This document shows positions 1 to 10,220 of a DNA stretch of 50,460 bases, piece after piece. Source of the stretch: Nitrospirota bacterium (lineage in GTDB: Bacteria > Nitrospirota > Thermodesulfovibrionia > Thermodesulfovibrionales > JdFR-85); NCBI GenBank assembly GCA_011321725.1, contig DROX01000255.1:1-50460 (forward strand). Direction: 5' to 3'. The translations under genes and the position numbers were made by a program. Positions within the stretch are counted from its first letter, which is position 1. Each line of letters opens with the position of its first letter. Below the pieces are notes generated by a model. It did no database searches. It was not told the DNA's origin and saw only the letters and a program-made list of their open reading frames with translations.

Positions 1-1475
1 AACTCCTTGTCACCTCTGAGAGGAGACCCATCGTGCTCTTCAGAAAAAGACCTGACTGCAGCCTCCCCGAGGATATAGCACCCAATAACAGCCACCTTGG
101 CTTCATGCTGCCCTATACACCACTACACTACCTCCTCTTTGCATATCCCCGGGGGAAGGATGGGGAGGGGCACCACTTCCATGCCCTTGTGATGACAAGC
201 GGCAATATATCGGAGGAGCCCATAATCCATGAAAACGAGACAGCCATGCAGAGGCTTTCCCACCTTGTGGATGCCTTTCTCTTTCACAACAGGGAGATCT
301 ATATGCGTGTTGATGACTCAGTGATAAAGGAAGGGACATTCATAAGAAGGGCAAGGGGATATGTCCCCGAGCCAGTGGTACTCTCCAATACAGGTCCCGA
401 GGTGCTTGGCGCAGGTGCTGACCTCAAGAACACCTTTACACTCACAAAGGAGACCTATGCTGTGATAAGCCAGCATATCGGGGATATGGAGAACCTTGAG
501 ACCCTCCAGTTCTACGAGGAGGTACTGAAGAACCTGAAGGGTCTCTACAGGATTGAACCCCTTGCCATCGGCTGTGACATGCACCCTGAATACTTTACGA
601 CAAGGTGGGCCGAAAGGCAGGGGCTTCCCGTCACACATATACAGCATCACCATGCCCATATCGCGGCTGTCATGGCAGAGCATGGCCTCAAAGAGCGGGT
701 ATTGGGTGTAGCCTTTGACGGCACAGGCTACGGGACTGACGGCACAATCTGGGGTGGAGAGTTTCTCATCGCAGACCTCAGTGGATTCCAGAGAGCGGCC
801 CATCTGAGGCCGATAAGGCTGCCAGGTGCTGAGGCAGCCATCCGGAAGCCCTGGAGGATAGCGGTATCAGCGCTGAAGGAGATATATGGAAGGGATGCAT
901 ACCTTTATCTTGAAAGGCTGGGCTATCCTGAACTCTACGGGCGAGAAGAGATAGAGAACATCCTGAAGATAGCAGACTCAAGGGAGTTTTCACCTCCCAG
1001 TTCAGGAGCAGGGAGGTACTTTGACCTGGTGTCCGCTGCACTCGGGATTGTCAGGGAAAACACCTTTGAGGCAGAGGCTGCAATGGCCCTTGAATCCCTC
1101 ACAGTGGATGGTGTGTCCGGGACATACCCCTTTGATCTAATAGAGGGTGAACCAATCATTGTTGACCTCTTCCCATCCATTGAGAGTGTTGTTCAGGATA
1201 TCCTCAGCAATAAGGAAAAGGGTATAATATCCACAATGTTTCATAATACCATCATAAAGGTTATAATAGATGTGATCGGCATATTAAGCAGGTCCACAGG
1301 GATCAGGGATATAGCGGTCTCAGGGGGTGTGTTCCAGAACAGCTACATCCTTGAAGGAACCTTACAGGGCCTTAAGAGCCAGGACTATAATGTATTCTTC
1401 CACAGGATGGTTCCCCCAAATGATGCCTGCATATCCCTTGGACAGGCCTGCATCCTGAGGGAGATGATGAGATGA
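1..1475 (+). CDS. hypF: Carbamoyltransferase HypF, C-terminal part; 5' end truncated by window edge (frame open upstream of the ORF-track ATG/GTG)
   Basis: Protein contains HypF-like blocks (MLPYTPLHYLL, ALVMTSGNISEEPI, RRARGYVPEPV, LGAGADLKNTF, VTHIQHHHAHIAAVMAEH, GVAFDGTGYGTDGTIWGGEFL, VSGGVFQNSYI). The same frame reads LLVTSERRPIV upstream of position 33. Overlaps hypD by 4 nt. Confidence 0.95.
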   Translation, partial: LLVTSERRPIVLFRKRPDCSLPEDIAPNNSHLGFMLPYTPLHYLLFAYPRGKDGEGHHFHALVMTSGNISEEPIIHENETAMQRLSHLVDAFLFHNREIYMRVDDSVIKEGTFIRRARGYVPEPVVLSNTGPEVLGAGADLKNTFTLTKETYAVISQHIGDMENLETLQFYEEVLKNLKGLYRIEPLAIGCDMHPEYFTTRWAERQGLPVTHIQHHHAHIAAVMAEHGLKERVLGVAFDGTGYGTDGTIWGGEFLIADLSGFQRAAHLRPIRLPGAEAAIRKPWRIAVSALKEIYGRDAYLYLERLGYPELYGREEIENILKIADSREFSPPSSGAGRYFDLVSAALGIVRENTFEAEAAMALESLTVDGVSGTYPFDLIEGEPIIVDLFPSIESVVQDILSNKEKGIISTMFHNTIIKVIIDVIGILSRSTGIRDIAVSGGVFQNSYILEGTLQGLKSQDYNVFFHRMVPPNDACISLGQACILREMMR

Positions 1476-2527
1476 AGGAGATGATTGACACCATCCACAG
1501 GTTAACAAAGGGGGCCGGCAGGACACTAAAGCTCATGGAGGTCTGCGGAACCCACACGGTGGCAATATTCCGTCACGGTATCCGATCAGTGCTCCCCGAG
1601 GGGCTTGAGCTCCTGAGCGGTCCAGGCTGTCCTGTCTGTGTGACCTCCATTGAGGATGTGGACAGGGCCATAGCCCTCTCAATGAAGCCCGATACCATAC
1701 TCGCCACATTCGGTGATATGATGAGGGTGCCTGGTTCCCGCGGGAACCTCTACAATGCACGCTCTGAAGGGGCCGATGTACGGATTGTCTACTCACCCCA
1801 TGATGCACTGGAGCTCGCAATAAGGAATCCTGACAGGAGGGTCGTCTTCTTTGCCACAGGCTTTGAGACAACCTCCCCCCTTGTTGCAGCAATACTGTAC
1901 GAGGCCCAGCTCAAGGATGTGAAGAACTTCTTGATCTACTCTGTACACAAGCTTGTCCCTCCGGCACTCCGTGCGCTCCTGACAGACAGTGAGGTCAAGG
2001 TGGATGGCTTCATACTGCCGGGGCATGTAAGCACCATTATTGGTCCCGAGCCCTATGAGTTCATTGCAAGGGATTTCGGGAAACCGGCGGTAATCACGGG
2101 TTTTGAGCCGGAGGATATACTCCAGGGCATCCTTATGCTTCTCAGACAGATAGTGTCGGAGGAGGCATCTGTGGAGATACAGTACAGGAGGGCTGTACGC
2201 AGGGGCGGTAACAGGAAGGCCATGGAGATGATAGAGAGATACTTCCAGGCCTGCAGTGTCCACTGGCGGGGCATAGGCACTATACCTGACAGCGGACTTT
2301 CTCTGAGGCAGGAGTACGAAAGGTTTGATGCCACAAGGGTCTTTGATACAGAGGTGCAGAGCAGCCCGGAGCCAAAGGCATGCTCCTGCGGAGAGGTTTT
2401 AAGAGGGATAAAAAGACCGCCCGAATGCCCCCTCTTTGCAAAGAGGTGCACACCTGACAGTCCTGTGGGTGCCTGTATGGTAAGCACCGAGGGCAGTTGC
2501 GCTGCCTATTACAAGTACTTCATTTGA
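1472..2527 (+). CDS. hypD: Hydrogenase expression/formation protein HypD
   Basis: KLMEVCGTHTVAIFRHGIRSVLPEGLELLSGPGCPVCVT; C-terminal Cys-rich region; overlaps hypF. Confidence 0.95.
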   Translation: MKEMIDTIHRLTKGAGRTLKLMEVCGTHTVAIFRHGIRSVLPEGLELLSGPGCPVCVTSIEDVDRAIALSMKPDTILATFGDMMRVPGSRGNLYNARSEGADVRIVYSPHDALELAIRNPDRRVVFFATGFETTSPLVAAILYEAQLKDVKNFLIYSVHKLVPPALRALLTDSEVKVDGFILPGHVSTIIGPEPYEFIARDFGKPAVITGFEPEDILQGILMLLRQIVSEEASVEIQYRRAVRRGGNRKAMEMIERYFQACSVHWRGIGTIPDSGLSLRQEYERFDATRVFDTEVQSSPEPKACSCGEVLRGIKRPPECPLFAKRCTPDSPVGACMVSTEGSCAAYYKYFI

Positions 2528-3179
2528 CAAATTCAAAAACAGCTATCTTCCTTCCATCCCTCAGTGCCTTCCTGGCGTATTTTGTCTCGTAGACCTCGGG
2601 GATCCCGCAGTCTCTCTTCAGGAAGCCCTGTTCAATAAAAGTCTCCTCTATTGTCTCCGCATATCCTATGTGGTCAGTGGCCACAACTGCAACACCACCC
2701 TTTTTCAGCTTCCTTTTCAGGAGGGATACAAACTCACTGTTGATCAACCTCCTCTTGTGATGCCTCTTTTTCGGCCAGGGGTCTGGAAAGAGTATGTATA
2801 TGCAGTCTATAGATTCATCACCGAACTGCTCCTTCAGGGCCTCTCTGGTGTCTTTTATGATGAGCCTGATGTTTTCCGGCAGGGGCCTTCTCTTGTTATC
2901 ATAATCAACCATTCTGCGAATCAGCTTCACCACACCTGAGAGATAAAGCTCAATGCCGATGAAGTTGATATCCCCGTGTCTCCTGGCCATATTGTAGAGG
3001 AACTCGCCTGTGCCAAAGCCAACCTCCACATGAAGCGGCGCCTCCCTGCCGAATACAGCCCTTAAATCTACAATCCCTGGTGCGGATATATCAAGTCCGG
3101 GTAAAATCCTCTGCAGTGCCTCCTTCTGTGCACTGCTCAGTCTCCCTGCCCTTCTGCCAGAGGTTGTCCTTATCAGCAT
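2520..3179 (-). CDS. trmB: tRNA (guanine-N7-)-methyltransferase
   Basis: EVGFGTGEFLYNMA, NFIGIELYLSGV, IYILFPDPWPKKRHHKRRLIN are TrmB signatures. Confidence 0.93.
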   Translation of the reverse strand: MLIRTTSGRRAGRLSSAQKEALQRILPGLDISAPGIVDLRAVFGREAPLHVEVGFGTGEFLYNMARRHGDINFIGIELYLSGVVKLIRRMVDYDNKRRPLPENIRLIIKDTREALKEQFGDESIDCIYILFPDPWPKKRHHKRRLINSEFVSLLKRKLKKGGVAVVATDHIGYAETIEETFIEQGFLKRDCGIPEVYETKYARKALRDGRKIAVFEFVK

Positions 3180-4690
3180 GGTGCAAGGCTTACAATGGTA
3201 ATCCTGTTTCGGCCCTTTTTCTTTGAACAGTAGAGCGCCCTGTCTGCCACATCAATGAGGTGTTTTTTCTCCACCACCGTTGAATGGTCCTCAATGGAGG
3301 TGACCCCAAGGCTTATGGTTACCTTTATCCTGTTACCATCCAGGACAGGCATCAGTGCCTCCACCTCGCTCCTCAGCCTTTCTGCAACAGAGAGGGCACC
3401 CTTCAGGTCTGTCTCAGGCAGTACGATGGCAAACTCCTCTCCGCCGTACCTTGCAGCTATATCCGTGTCTCTGAGGGAATCCCTGATCACCCTGCTGATC
3501 TCTTTAAGTACAACATCACCCTGGGGATGGCCATAGGTATCGTTTATCCTCTTGAAATGGTCAATATCAAGCATGATGAGAGATATGGGGTGGTTGTATC
3601 TTCTTGCCCTTGAAAGCTCTTTGTCAAGCAGTTCCTGGAAGTAGCGATGGTTGTAAAGCCCTGTAAGACCATCCTTAAGTGCCAGGTCTCTCAGTCTTTC
3701 ATTGGCTGCTTTCAGTTCCCTTGCCAGCCTCTCTGCCTTTTCTTTTGCCTGCCTCAGCTCTATCACCAGGTACTCGTAGGAGAGGTTGAGCCTGTGAAGC
3801 TCCTCGTTCGCCTCCTGCAGGATCTCCGAGTAGGGTTTCATCTCACCAGGTGGTATCTCAAAGACACTGAAGACCTCTATTGTCTTTTCAGCGACCTCAT
3901 CAATAAAGTCCTCAAGCGTCTCCACTGACAGGGAAAGCTTGTTCGTGAAGATCTCCCTCAGGCTCTTCACCTTCTGCACCGTCATGGTGCCATGATAGAT
4001 AGAGGATGTTACATCCGCGGCCCTTAGTATGCAGACAGCCCTGTCAGAACCACTGCATTCATGATGTCTTGATATGGGCTGATGGATCTGGGCAGGGATT
4101 CCCCACTTCTTCAACATCTCTGAACCAACTACCTGGTGATCAAAACCAAAGATCTTCCTTTCCGCCTCTACAACGGAGAGTTTATTTACCTCCTTCTCAT
4201 CAAAGACCCTCCTGTACTCGGAAGGCATTGTTATGTACATCACAGCAATACCGATATCCATGAGCAGGGCTGTGACAAAGGTGTTGTCTGAACGGACACC
4301 CATCATGCCTGAAAGGATCTCCGCTGCCACCGCCGATGTGATGGCCCTTTTCCAGAAGAGGTCATAGTTAAAACCATCAACACTCTGCCCCTTCATCTCC
4401 TTTACTATTACAAAGGAAAGGGCAAGGTTCCTGATGGCATCAAAACCGAGCACACCCACCGCCTTGTCAAGACTGTCAACCCTGTAGGGCAGACCATAAA
4501 AGGAGGAGTTTGCCATGCTCAGGACCTTGAATGTGAGGGCTGGATCAGAGGAGATTATCCTTGATAGCTCACTGAAGGAGGTCTTTGAATCCCTCACAGC
4601 CTGCAGGATCTTGATCGCCACTGCTGGTGGAGAGGGCAACCTTATCTCATTCCCTGTCAATTCTTCAAGAACACTCATATTCCCATGCAC
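3173..4690 (-). CDS. HDOD domain protein with C-terminal GGDEF diguanylate cyclase
   Basis: N-term LPSPPAVAIKILQAVRDSKTSFSELSRIISSDPALTFKVLSMANSSFYG (HDOD); C-term DGLTGLYNHRYFQELL...ARYGGEEFAIVLPET (GGEEF active-site motif). Confidence 0.93.
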   Translation of the reverse strand: MHGNMSVLEELTGNEIRLPSPPAVAIKILQAVRDSKTSFSELSRIISSDPALTFKVLSMANSSFYGLPYRVDSLDKAVGVLGFDAIRNLALSFVIVKEMKGQSVDGFNYDLFWKRAITSAVAAEILSGMMGVRSDNTFVTALLMDIGIAVMYITMPSEYRRVFDEKEVNKLSVVEAERKIFGFDHQVVGSEMLKKWGIPAQIHQPISRHHECSGSDRAVCILRAADVTSSIYHGTMTVQKVKSLREIFTNKLSLSVETLEDFIDEVAEKTIEVFSVFEIPPGEMKPYSEILQEANEELHRLNLSYEYLVIELRQAKEKAERLARELKAANERLRDLALKDGLTGLYNHRYFQELLDKELSRARRYNHPISLIMLDIDHFKRINDTYGHPQGDVVLKEISRVIRDSLRDTDIAARYGGEEFAIVLPETDLKGALSVAERLRSEVEALMPVLDGNRIKVTISLGVTSIEDHSTVVEKKHLIDVADRALYCSKKKGRNRITIVSLAPC

Positions 4691-4751
4691 TTTTCAAGAA
4701 GGTAAGGCCTATACCATTATCGGCTATCTTCCATCCATGCTTTAATGAACC

Positions 4752-6371
4752 TCATGGAACCATCCTGTGACGTTGCAGTGACTCGGGCACATACCATCTG
4801 TGTATGTTGTAGGTAATACCAATGGGCGAAGGCCTTATCCCCCTGAACCTCGCATGAACTATGGGTAGTGCATCAGGCACGTAGAGAAACACATAGGGCG
4901 CATCCTCAGCCAGTATCTCCTGGAACCTATAGTAGATCTTCTTGCGCTTCTGCTGGTCAAATACCCGCCTGCCCTGCTCAAGGAGCCTGTCAACCTCGGG
5001 GTTCTTGTAGGAGATAAAGTTGAACTCCTTCTCACCGGTCTTGCTTGAATGCCATATGTCGTACTGGTCAGGGTCAAGCCCTATTGACCAGCCAAGTATC
5101 ACGGCCTCAAACCGCCTCTTGTCAATGAATTCATTTATGAAGGCACTCCATTCAACAAGCCTTATATTCACCTTTATCCCCACCTGTTTGAGCCTCCACT
5201 GCACTATAGTGGCGGTCTTTTCACGGAGGCTGTTGCCCATGTTTGTGAGTATGGTGAACTCAAAGGGGATGCCATCCTTTTCAAGCACACCGTCTCCATC
5301 CCTGTCCACCCAGCCTGCCTCCTTCAGGAGTTTCCTGGCCAGCCCTGGGTTGTAATCATAACGCTCCACATTGGGATTATAGGGCCATGTATTTGGCACA
5401 TAGGGGCCTGTTGCCACACTGCCAAGTCCGAATAGAACAACATCTATTATCTCCTTTTTGTCAATTGCATAGGAAATGGCCTTTCTCACCCTTTTGTCCT
5501 TGAAGAAGGGATGCCTGAGGTTGAACCCAAGATAGGTGTAGGCAAACACGGGGTAGCGGAACTTGTTGAAGTTCTTCCTGAAGTACTCCGTGTTGGTCTG
5601 GCGTGTGTACTGGATGGGGGTAAGTCCCATCATGTCCACCCCTCCTGCCCTGAGTTCCATGAACATCGTGGACTGGTCAGGGATGATCCTGTAGACATAG
5701 TAATCAAGGTAGGGCCGGCCCTCAAAATAATCCGGGTTTGCCTTCAGGGTGAGGCTCTGGCCGGGCTCCCATTTCACAAGAACAAAGGGACCCATCCCCA
5801 CGGGATGTCTGCCAAAATCCGTCTTTGTAATATCCTTGCCTTCAAGGAGATGCCTTGGAAGGATGGGAAGGTTGCCCCAGCTGCTGAGTGCCGGTGCAAA
5901 GGGCTTATCATAGGTTACCCTGAAGGTGTATTTATCTACAACCTCTGCCTTTTTCACCTCCAGGAAATCACCCTTGTATGGGGTGGGGGTCTTCTCACTT
6001 ATAATCGTCTTGTAGCCAAACATCACGTCATCTGCTGTAAACTCCACACCGTCCGTCCATCTCACACCCTTTCTCAGGTGGAAGGTTATCACACGACCAT
6101 CATCAGAAATATCCCAGGACTCTGCAAGGTCACCAACAAGTGTGAGATCCGTGTCATACTTGACAAGGCCATTGAAGATAAGCCCTGCCACATCATGGGA
6201 TGCGCTATCACCAGCAAGCATGGGTACAAGGATGCTCGGCTCCCCGATTGATCCCACAACAAGTGTGCCTCCGTAGGCAGGCCTGGCCTGGCCTGCATCG
6301 GGATTGTAACCTCCATGTGCCAGCACCAGGGAACTGATCAGGAGTATTACGAGCAGACAGAGTTTTCGCAT
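4752..6371 (-). CDS. ABC transporter peptide/oligopeptide substrate-binding protein (SBP_bac_5 family)
   Basis: Signal peptide MRKLCLLVILLISSLVLAHG; SWDISDDGRVITFHLRKGVRWTDGVEFTADDVMFGYK; FVLVKWEPGQSLTLKANPDYFEG. The ORF-track start (6692) runs through an intergenic repeat; the ATG at 6371 directly precedes the signal peptide. Confidence 0.9.
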   Translation of the reverse strand: MRKLCLLVILLISSLVLAHGGYNPDAGQARPAYGGTLVVGSIGEPSILVPMLAGDSASHDVAGLIFNGLVKYDTDLTLVGDLAESWDISDDGRVITFHLRKGVRWTDGVEFTADDVMFGYKTIISEKTPTPYKGDFLEVKKAEVVDKYTFRVTYDKPFAPALSSWGNLPILPRHLLEGKDITKTDFGRHPVGMGPFVLVKWEPGQSLTLKANPDYFEGRPYLDYYVYRIIPDQSTMFMELRAGGVDMMGLTPIQYTRQTNTEYFRKNFNKFRYPVFAYTYLGFNLRHPFFKDKRVRKAISYAIDKKEIIDVVLFGLGSVATGPYVPNTWPYNPNVERYDYNPGLARKLLKEAGWVDRDGDGVLEKDGIPFEFTILTNMGNSLREKTATIVQWRLKQVGIKVNIRLVEWSAFINEFIDKRRFEAVILGWSIGLDPDQYDIWHSSKTGEKEFNFISYKNPEVDRLLEQGRRVFDQQKRKKIYYRFQEILAEDAPYVFLYVPDALPIVHARFRGIRPSPIGITYNIHRWYVPESLQRHRMVP

Positions 6372-6455
6372 CAGTAGATTATACCACGACAGCCTCCTCT
6401 TTCGCCCCTTACAGGGCTTCAAATCATATTGGCATGGATTGTCAGATATTACCCG

Positions 6456-6607
6456 GATCTGGTTGAGAAGAGGCCCGCCCCGACAATCCATAAGCGTATT
6501 GTCATCGCCGTGCTTGACACGGCGATCCATGGTCTTTTTAGATTCCCCAGTCAAGCTGGGGAATGACAAGGAGAGAATTGTAATTGTCGGACTTGATCCG
6601 ACAGTCC
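6456..6607. repeat. Cluster of three small palindromes with a common CTTGA/TCAAG loop, part of a dispersed intergenic repeat
   Basis: atcgccgtg-cttga-cacggcgat (6504-6526), attccccag-tcaag-ctggggaat (6542-6564), gtcgga-cttga-tccgac (6586-6602). gatctggttgag recurs at 6456 and 6708. A related block is at 42270-42312. Confidence 0.75.
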
Positions 6608-6797
6608 AGGGCAAAACAAATGACTGGATTACCAGGTCAATCTGAAAAGGATAAAGGATAAATGTGGTGGGATGGATTCCCGGACCAAGCATGCATTTTG
6701 ATCTCCTGATCTGGTTGAGGACGGATTTGATCGGAGGGCTTCTGATGACACCGGAATGGATTTGACCACATATGGATGTTTGTGTGATAATTAATTC

Positions 6798-8558
6798 ATG
6801 AGATGGATTATCCTTTTGTTGATAACAGCCTCCTTCCTCCTGTCCTGTAGCACAACAGGGGCCTTGAAAACACAGGCAAAGACTGTCAGGCCTGTACAGA
6901 AGGAAAGGAAAGAGACAAAAAGGGCATCCACGGGAAAGCAGTTCCAGGAAAAGACACCTGGTGAGGCCTACTACTATTACATGCTTGGCTACAAGGCAGA
7001 GATTGAAGGCAGGTGGGAGGATGCACTGGCATACTACAACAGGGCATCCGGGCTTGACCCCTCATCATCCTATCTGAAGGTCCGTATCGGGTACATCCTT
7101 TTGAGGATGGGGAAGGTGAAGGAGGCAACAGAGCTTGCCGAAGAGATAGTGAAGACACATCCTGATGATGTGAAGGCGCTGAAACTCCTTGGCCAGCTAT
7201 ACAATGGCCAGAAGAGGAGAGATGATGCAATTGGTGTATACAAGAAGATAATCGCCCTGGATCCCGAGGACACGGAGGCCCATCTCTTCCTTGGCGTACT
7301 TTATGCCTCCACCAAGAGATATGACGAGGCAGTAAAGATACTGAAAACCCTTATTGAAAGGAAGCCTGACAACCTGATGGCCCTGTACTATCTGGCATCC
7401 ATCTATCTTGACAAACGTGACTACCAGAATGCAGAGCTATACTTCAGGAAGTGCCTTGATATAAAGCCTGACTTTGATACCGCCTATTTCAATCTTGCCC
7501 TTATTGAGGAGCTCCGGGGCAATGCCGAGAAGGCGATAGAATACTACCAGAAGGCATCAAAGCTGAACCCCCATAATCTTGAGGCAAGGGAGCGACTATC
7601 GCGCATGTATATCAAGAAGAAACGCATAGGCGAGGCGATCAAGGAGCTTGAAAAACTGAGCCATGACCTGCCGAAGAACATTGAGATACACAAAAGACTG
7701 GGGCTTCTCTACATGGACCAGAAACAATACGAAAAGGCGATTGAGGAGTTCCAGATCGTCAAGGAGGCTGAGCCCCGTGATGTGGTTGCAAGGTACTACA
7801 TCTCTGTAGCACTTGAACAACTCAAACGGTATGAGATGGCAATAAAGGAGATCAAGGAACTACTGGATATGGATCCGAAGAATCTCAATGCATTGTTGCA
7901 CCTTGCCTACCTGTACTCTGAGACAGAAAACTACGAGGAGTCAATCAAGACCTATGATGAACTGCTGCGCATTGAAAAGAAGGCGGAGTTCTACATCTAC
8001 AAGGCAATAAACTACCTAAGGCTGAAGAGATACAGGGAGGCAGAGAAGACACTTCTGGAGGCTGTAAAGCGCTATCCCGAAAATGCCGAGGTCTATTTTA
8101 ACCTTGCCATTGTATATGAAAAGATGGACAGGTTTGATGAGATGGTCAGATACCTGAAGAAGACGATAGAGCTGAACCCCGAGCATGCTGATGCCCTGAA
8201 TTACCTTGGATACAGCTATGCTGACCGGGGGGTGAATCTTGAAGATGCACTGGATTTGATCAGGAGGGCACTCAAGCTCAAACCGGACAGTGGCTATATA
8301 ATAGACAGCCTGGCCTGGGTATACTACAAGCTCGGCAGATACGAGGATGCGCTCAGGGAACTCAAAAGGGCCCTCGGGTATGTAAATGATGACCCCGTAC
8401 TGTACGACCACCTTGGTGATGTCTATCTCAAGCTTGGTAGAAAAGAAGAGGCCCTGGAGGCATACAAAAAGGCATTAAAGTACCATAAAAAAGAGGAAGG
8501 CATAAAAGAAAAGGTAGAGAAGAAGATCAAAGAACTGACCAATGAGGCTAACCCTTAA
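6798..8558 (+). CDS. TPR-repeat lipoprotein
   Basis: Lipobox LLITASFLLSCSTTG followed by consecutive TPR units (e.g. PDDVKALKLLGQLYNGQKRRDDAIGVYKKIIALDPEDTEAHLFLGVLY). Confidence 0.93.
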   Translation: MRWIILLLITASFLLSCSTTGALKTQAKTVRPVQKERKETKRASTGKQFQEKTPGEAYYYYMLGYKAEIEGRWEDALAYYNRASGLDPSSSYLKVRIGYILLRMGKVKEATELAEEIVKTHPDDVKALKLLGQLYNGQKRRDDAIGVYKKIIALDPEDTEAHLFLGVLYASTKRYDEAVKILKTLIERKPDNLMALYYLASIYLDKRDYQNAELYFRKCLDIKPDFDTAYFNLALIEELRGNAEKAIEYYQKASKLNPHNLEARERLSRMYIKKKRIGEAIKELEKLSHDLPKNIEIHKRLGLLYMDQKQYEKAIEEFQIVKEAEPRDVVARYYISVALEQLKRYEMAIKEIKELLDMDPKNLNALLHLAYLYSETENYEESIKTYDELLRIEKKAEFYIYKAINYLRLKRYREAEKTLLEAVKRYPENAEVYFNLAIVYEKMDRFDEMVRYLKKTIELNPEHADALNYLGYSYADRGVNLEDALDLIRRALKLKPDSGYIIDSLAWVYYKLGRYEDALRELKRALGYVNDDPVLYDHLGDVYLKLGRKEEALEAYKKALKYHKKEEGIKEKVEKKIKELTNEANP

Positions 8559-9390
8559 ATCCCCTGCCAAGATAAACTGGTTTCTCCTTGTCACGGGAAA
8601 ACGTTCAGACGGATACCACAACATCTTCAGCCTTATGCAGAAAGTATCACTCTATGACACCCTTGTCTTTGAGACCTCAGAGGATAAAGAGATACACCTG
8701 GTCTCAGAGATGGGTATCCCTGAAGAGGACAACCTCGTCTACAGGGCTGCCACCTTCCTGAAGAAGGAGAGGGGATGCAGCATGGGGGCAAGGATTACAC
8801 TCCACAAGGAGATCCCCCTGGAGGCAGGCCTTGGCGGAGGAAGCAGTAATGCTGCCACTACACTTATTGGGTTAAACATGCTCTGGGAGCTAAATCTCCC
8901 TGTGGACACCCTGATCTCCATAGGGTCAAGAATCGGCTCTGATGTCGCCTTTTTTATCACAGAGGGTCCCTCATTAGTGGAGGGGATGGGTGAAAGGATC
9001 ACCCCCATCGGGATGGGCGGTGGGTTACCCCTTTATATTCTTATTGTTAAACCTCCCTTTGGTGTATCCACGGCAGAGGCATACAGGGGTCTCAGTTCAT
9101 ACAGCAGGGTTGACAGAAGCCTTGTTGAACTCTTTCTTGATGCCATTAAGAGGAAACGGTACAATCTTCTATCAGGGGTATTACGGAACGATCTTGAAGG
9201 GCCTGTGCTCCTGCGGTATCCTCAACTGAAGGAGATCAAAGACAGGCTCTCAGGTACAGGTGCCATTGGAACCCTCCTATCAGGCAGTGGGTCATCGCTC
9301 TTTGCAGTCTATGATGAAAGGGATGAGGCTGAAAGGGCCCTAAGACTTTTCAGGGAGAGTTTCTGGTGCAGGATTGTACAGCCTCTTTAG
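8542..9390 (+). CDS. ispE: 4-diphosphocytidyl-2-C-methyl-D-erythritol kinase
   Basis: SPAKINWFLLVTGKRSDGYHNIFSLMQ, PLEAGLGGGSSNAATTLIGLN, GTLLSGSGSSLFAVY (GHMP kinase motifs); overlaps the TPR gene by 17 nt. Confidence 0.94.
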   Translation: MRLTLKSPAKINWFLLVTGKRSDGYHNIFSLMQKVSLYDTLVFETSEDKEIHLVSEMGIPEEDNLVYRAATFLKKERGCSMGARITLHKEIPLEAGLGGGSSNAATTLIGLNMLWELNLPVDTLISIGSRIGSDVAFFITEGPSLVEGMGERITPIGMGGGLPLYILIVKPPFGVSTAEAYRGLSSYSRVDRSLVELFLDAIKRKRYNLLSGVLRNDLEGPVLLRYPQLKEIKDRLSGTGAIGTLLSGSGSSLFAVYDERDEAERALRLFRESFWCRIVQPL

Positions 9391-9392
9391 TC

Positions 9393-10220
9393 TTACAGGG
9401 TCAGGAGGGCCTCCATCTCAGCAGCCTCTGCCATTGATATCTCTTTGATCCTTGAAAGCCTCACATCATCAAGGTTCAGCTCAAGCAGTACGGCATCAAG
9501 CTCATCAGACCAGTATCCATCATCCTCAAACCTGGGGAAAAACATCCTTGAAAGACCCTCTGAGAGTGAGACAACGGCAACTGTTTCCCTGAAATCCCTG
9601 CAAAGGGAAGGACTATGGTGAAATCTAACAGTGGCAATAATCTCCTCATTCAGCCTTGCCGAACTCAGATAGCTGTATCCGGCCTCGGTATGATCAATAT
9701 CAAAAAAGGCCTTCTCCGTTGCCAGGATGTCTTCATTATAGATAAGTTGCAGATAACTTTCAGAATCAATGCTCAGAAAGACAACCCTGCCGATATCATG
9801 CAAAAGCCCCGAGACAAATGTTACAGCCCTGTCAACATTGGATATCTGGTCAGCAATGTTTGCCGCAATAATGGCCACCTCACAGGAGTGTTTCCAGAGG
9901 TTGCTGACTATGCTGCGTTTTGTCTTGTCAAGAAGTTTGAATGTGGTCGCACCAAGACATATGCCCTTGACGAGATCGTACCCGAGGAACATCACAGCCT
10001 GTTCAATGGATATTATCCTGCCGGAGTGTCCAAAATAGGGGGAGTTGGCCACCCTGAGTATCCTCTCTGTTATTGCCTGGTCATACTTTATGATTTCCGC
10101 GATATCGCAAAAGGTTGAATCCTCATCCTGAAGTACATCGTAGAGACGTTTCAGGATCACCGGCAGAGTCGGTAATGCCTTCAGTTTCTTGATCTTACTC
10201 ATTGAAACCAAGTTGTTCAT
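9393..10220 (-). CDS. HDOD domain protein
   Basis: LPTLPVILKRLYDVLQDEDSTFCDIAEIIKYDQAITERILRVANSPYFGHSG; HDIGRVVF; HHSPSLC. Confidence 0.9.
   Translation of the reverse strand: MNNLVSMSKIKKLKALPTLPVILKRLYDVLQDEDSTFCDIAEIIKYDQAITERILRVANSPYFGHSGRIISIEQAVMFLGYDLVKGICLGATTFKLLDKTKRSIVSNLWKHSCEVAIIAANIADQISNVDRAVTFVSGLLHDIGRVVFLSIDSESYLQLIYNEDILATEKAFFDIDHTEAGYSYLSSARLNEEIIATVRFHHSPSLCRDFRETVAVVSLSEGLSRMFFPRFEDDGYWSDELDAVLLELNLDDVRLSRIKEISMAEAAEMEALLTL

Noticed and set aside
5511-6251. 246-aa plus-strand ORF
   Set aside because: Antisense to the substrate-binding protein.
6372-6692. 107-aa N-terminal extension of the substrate-binding protein ORF
   Set aside because: Translated from palindromic intergenic repeats; the signal peptide starts at 6371.
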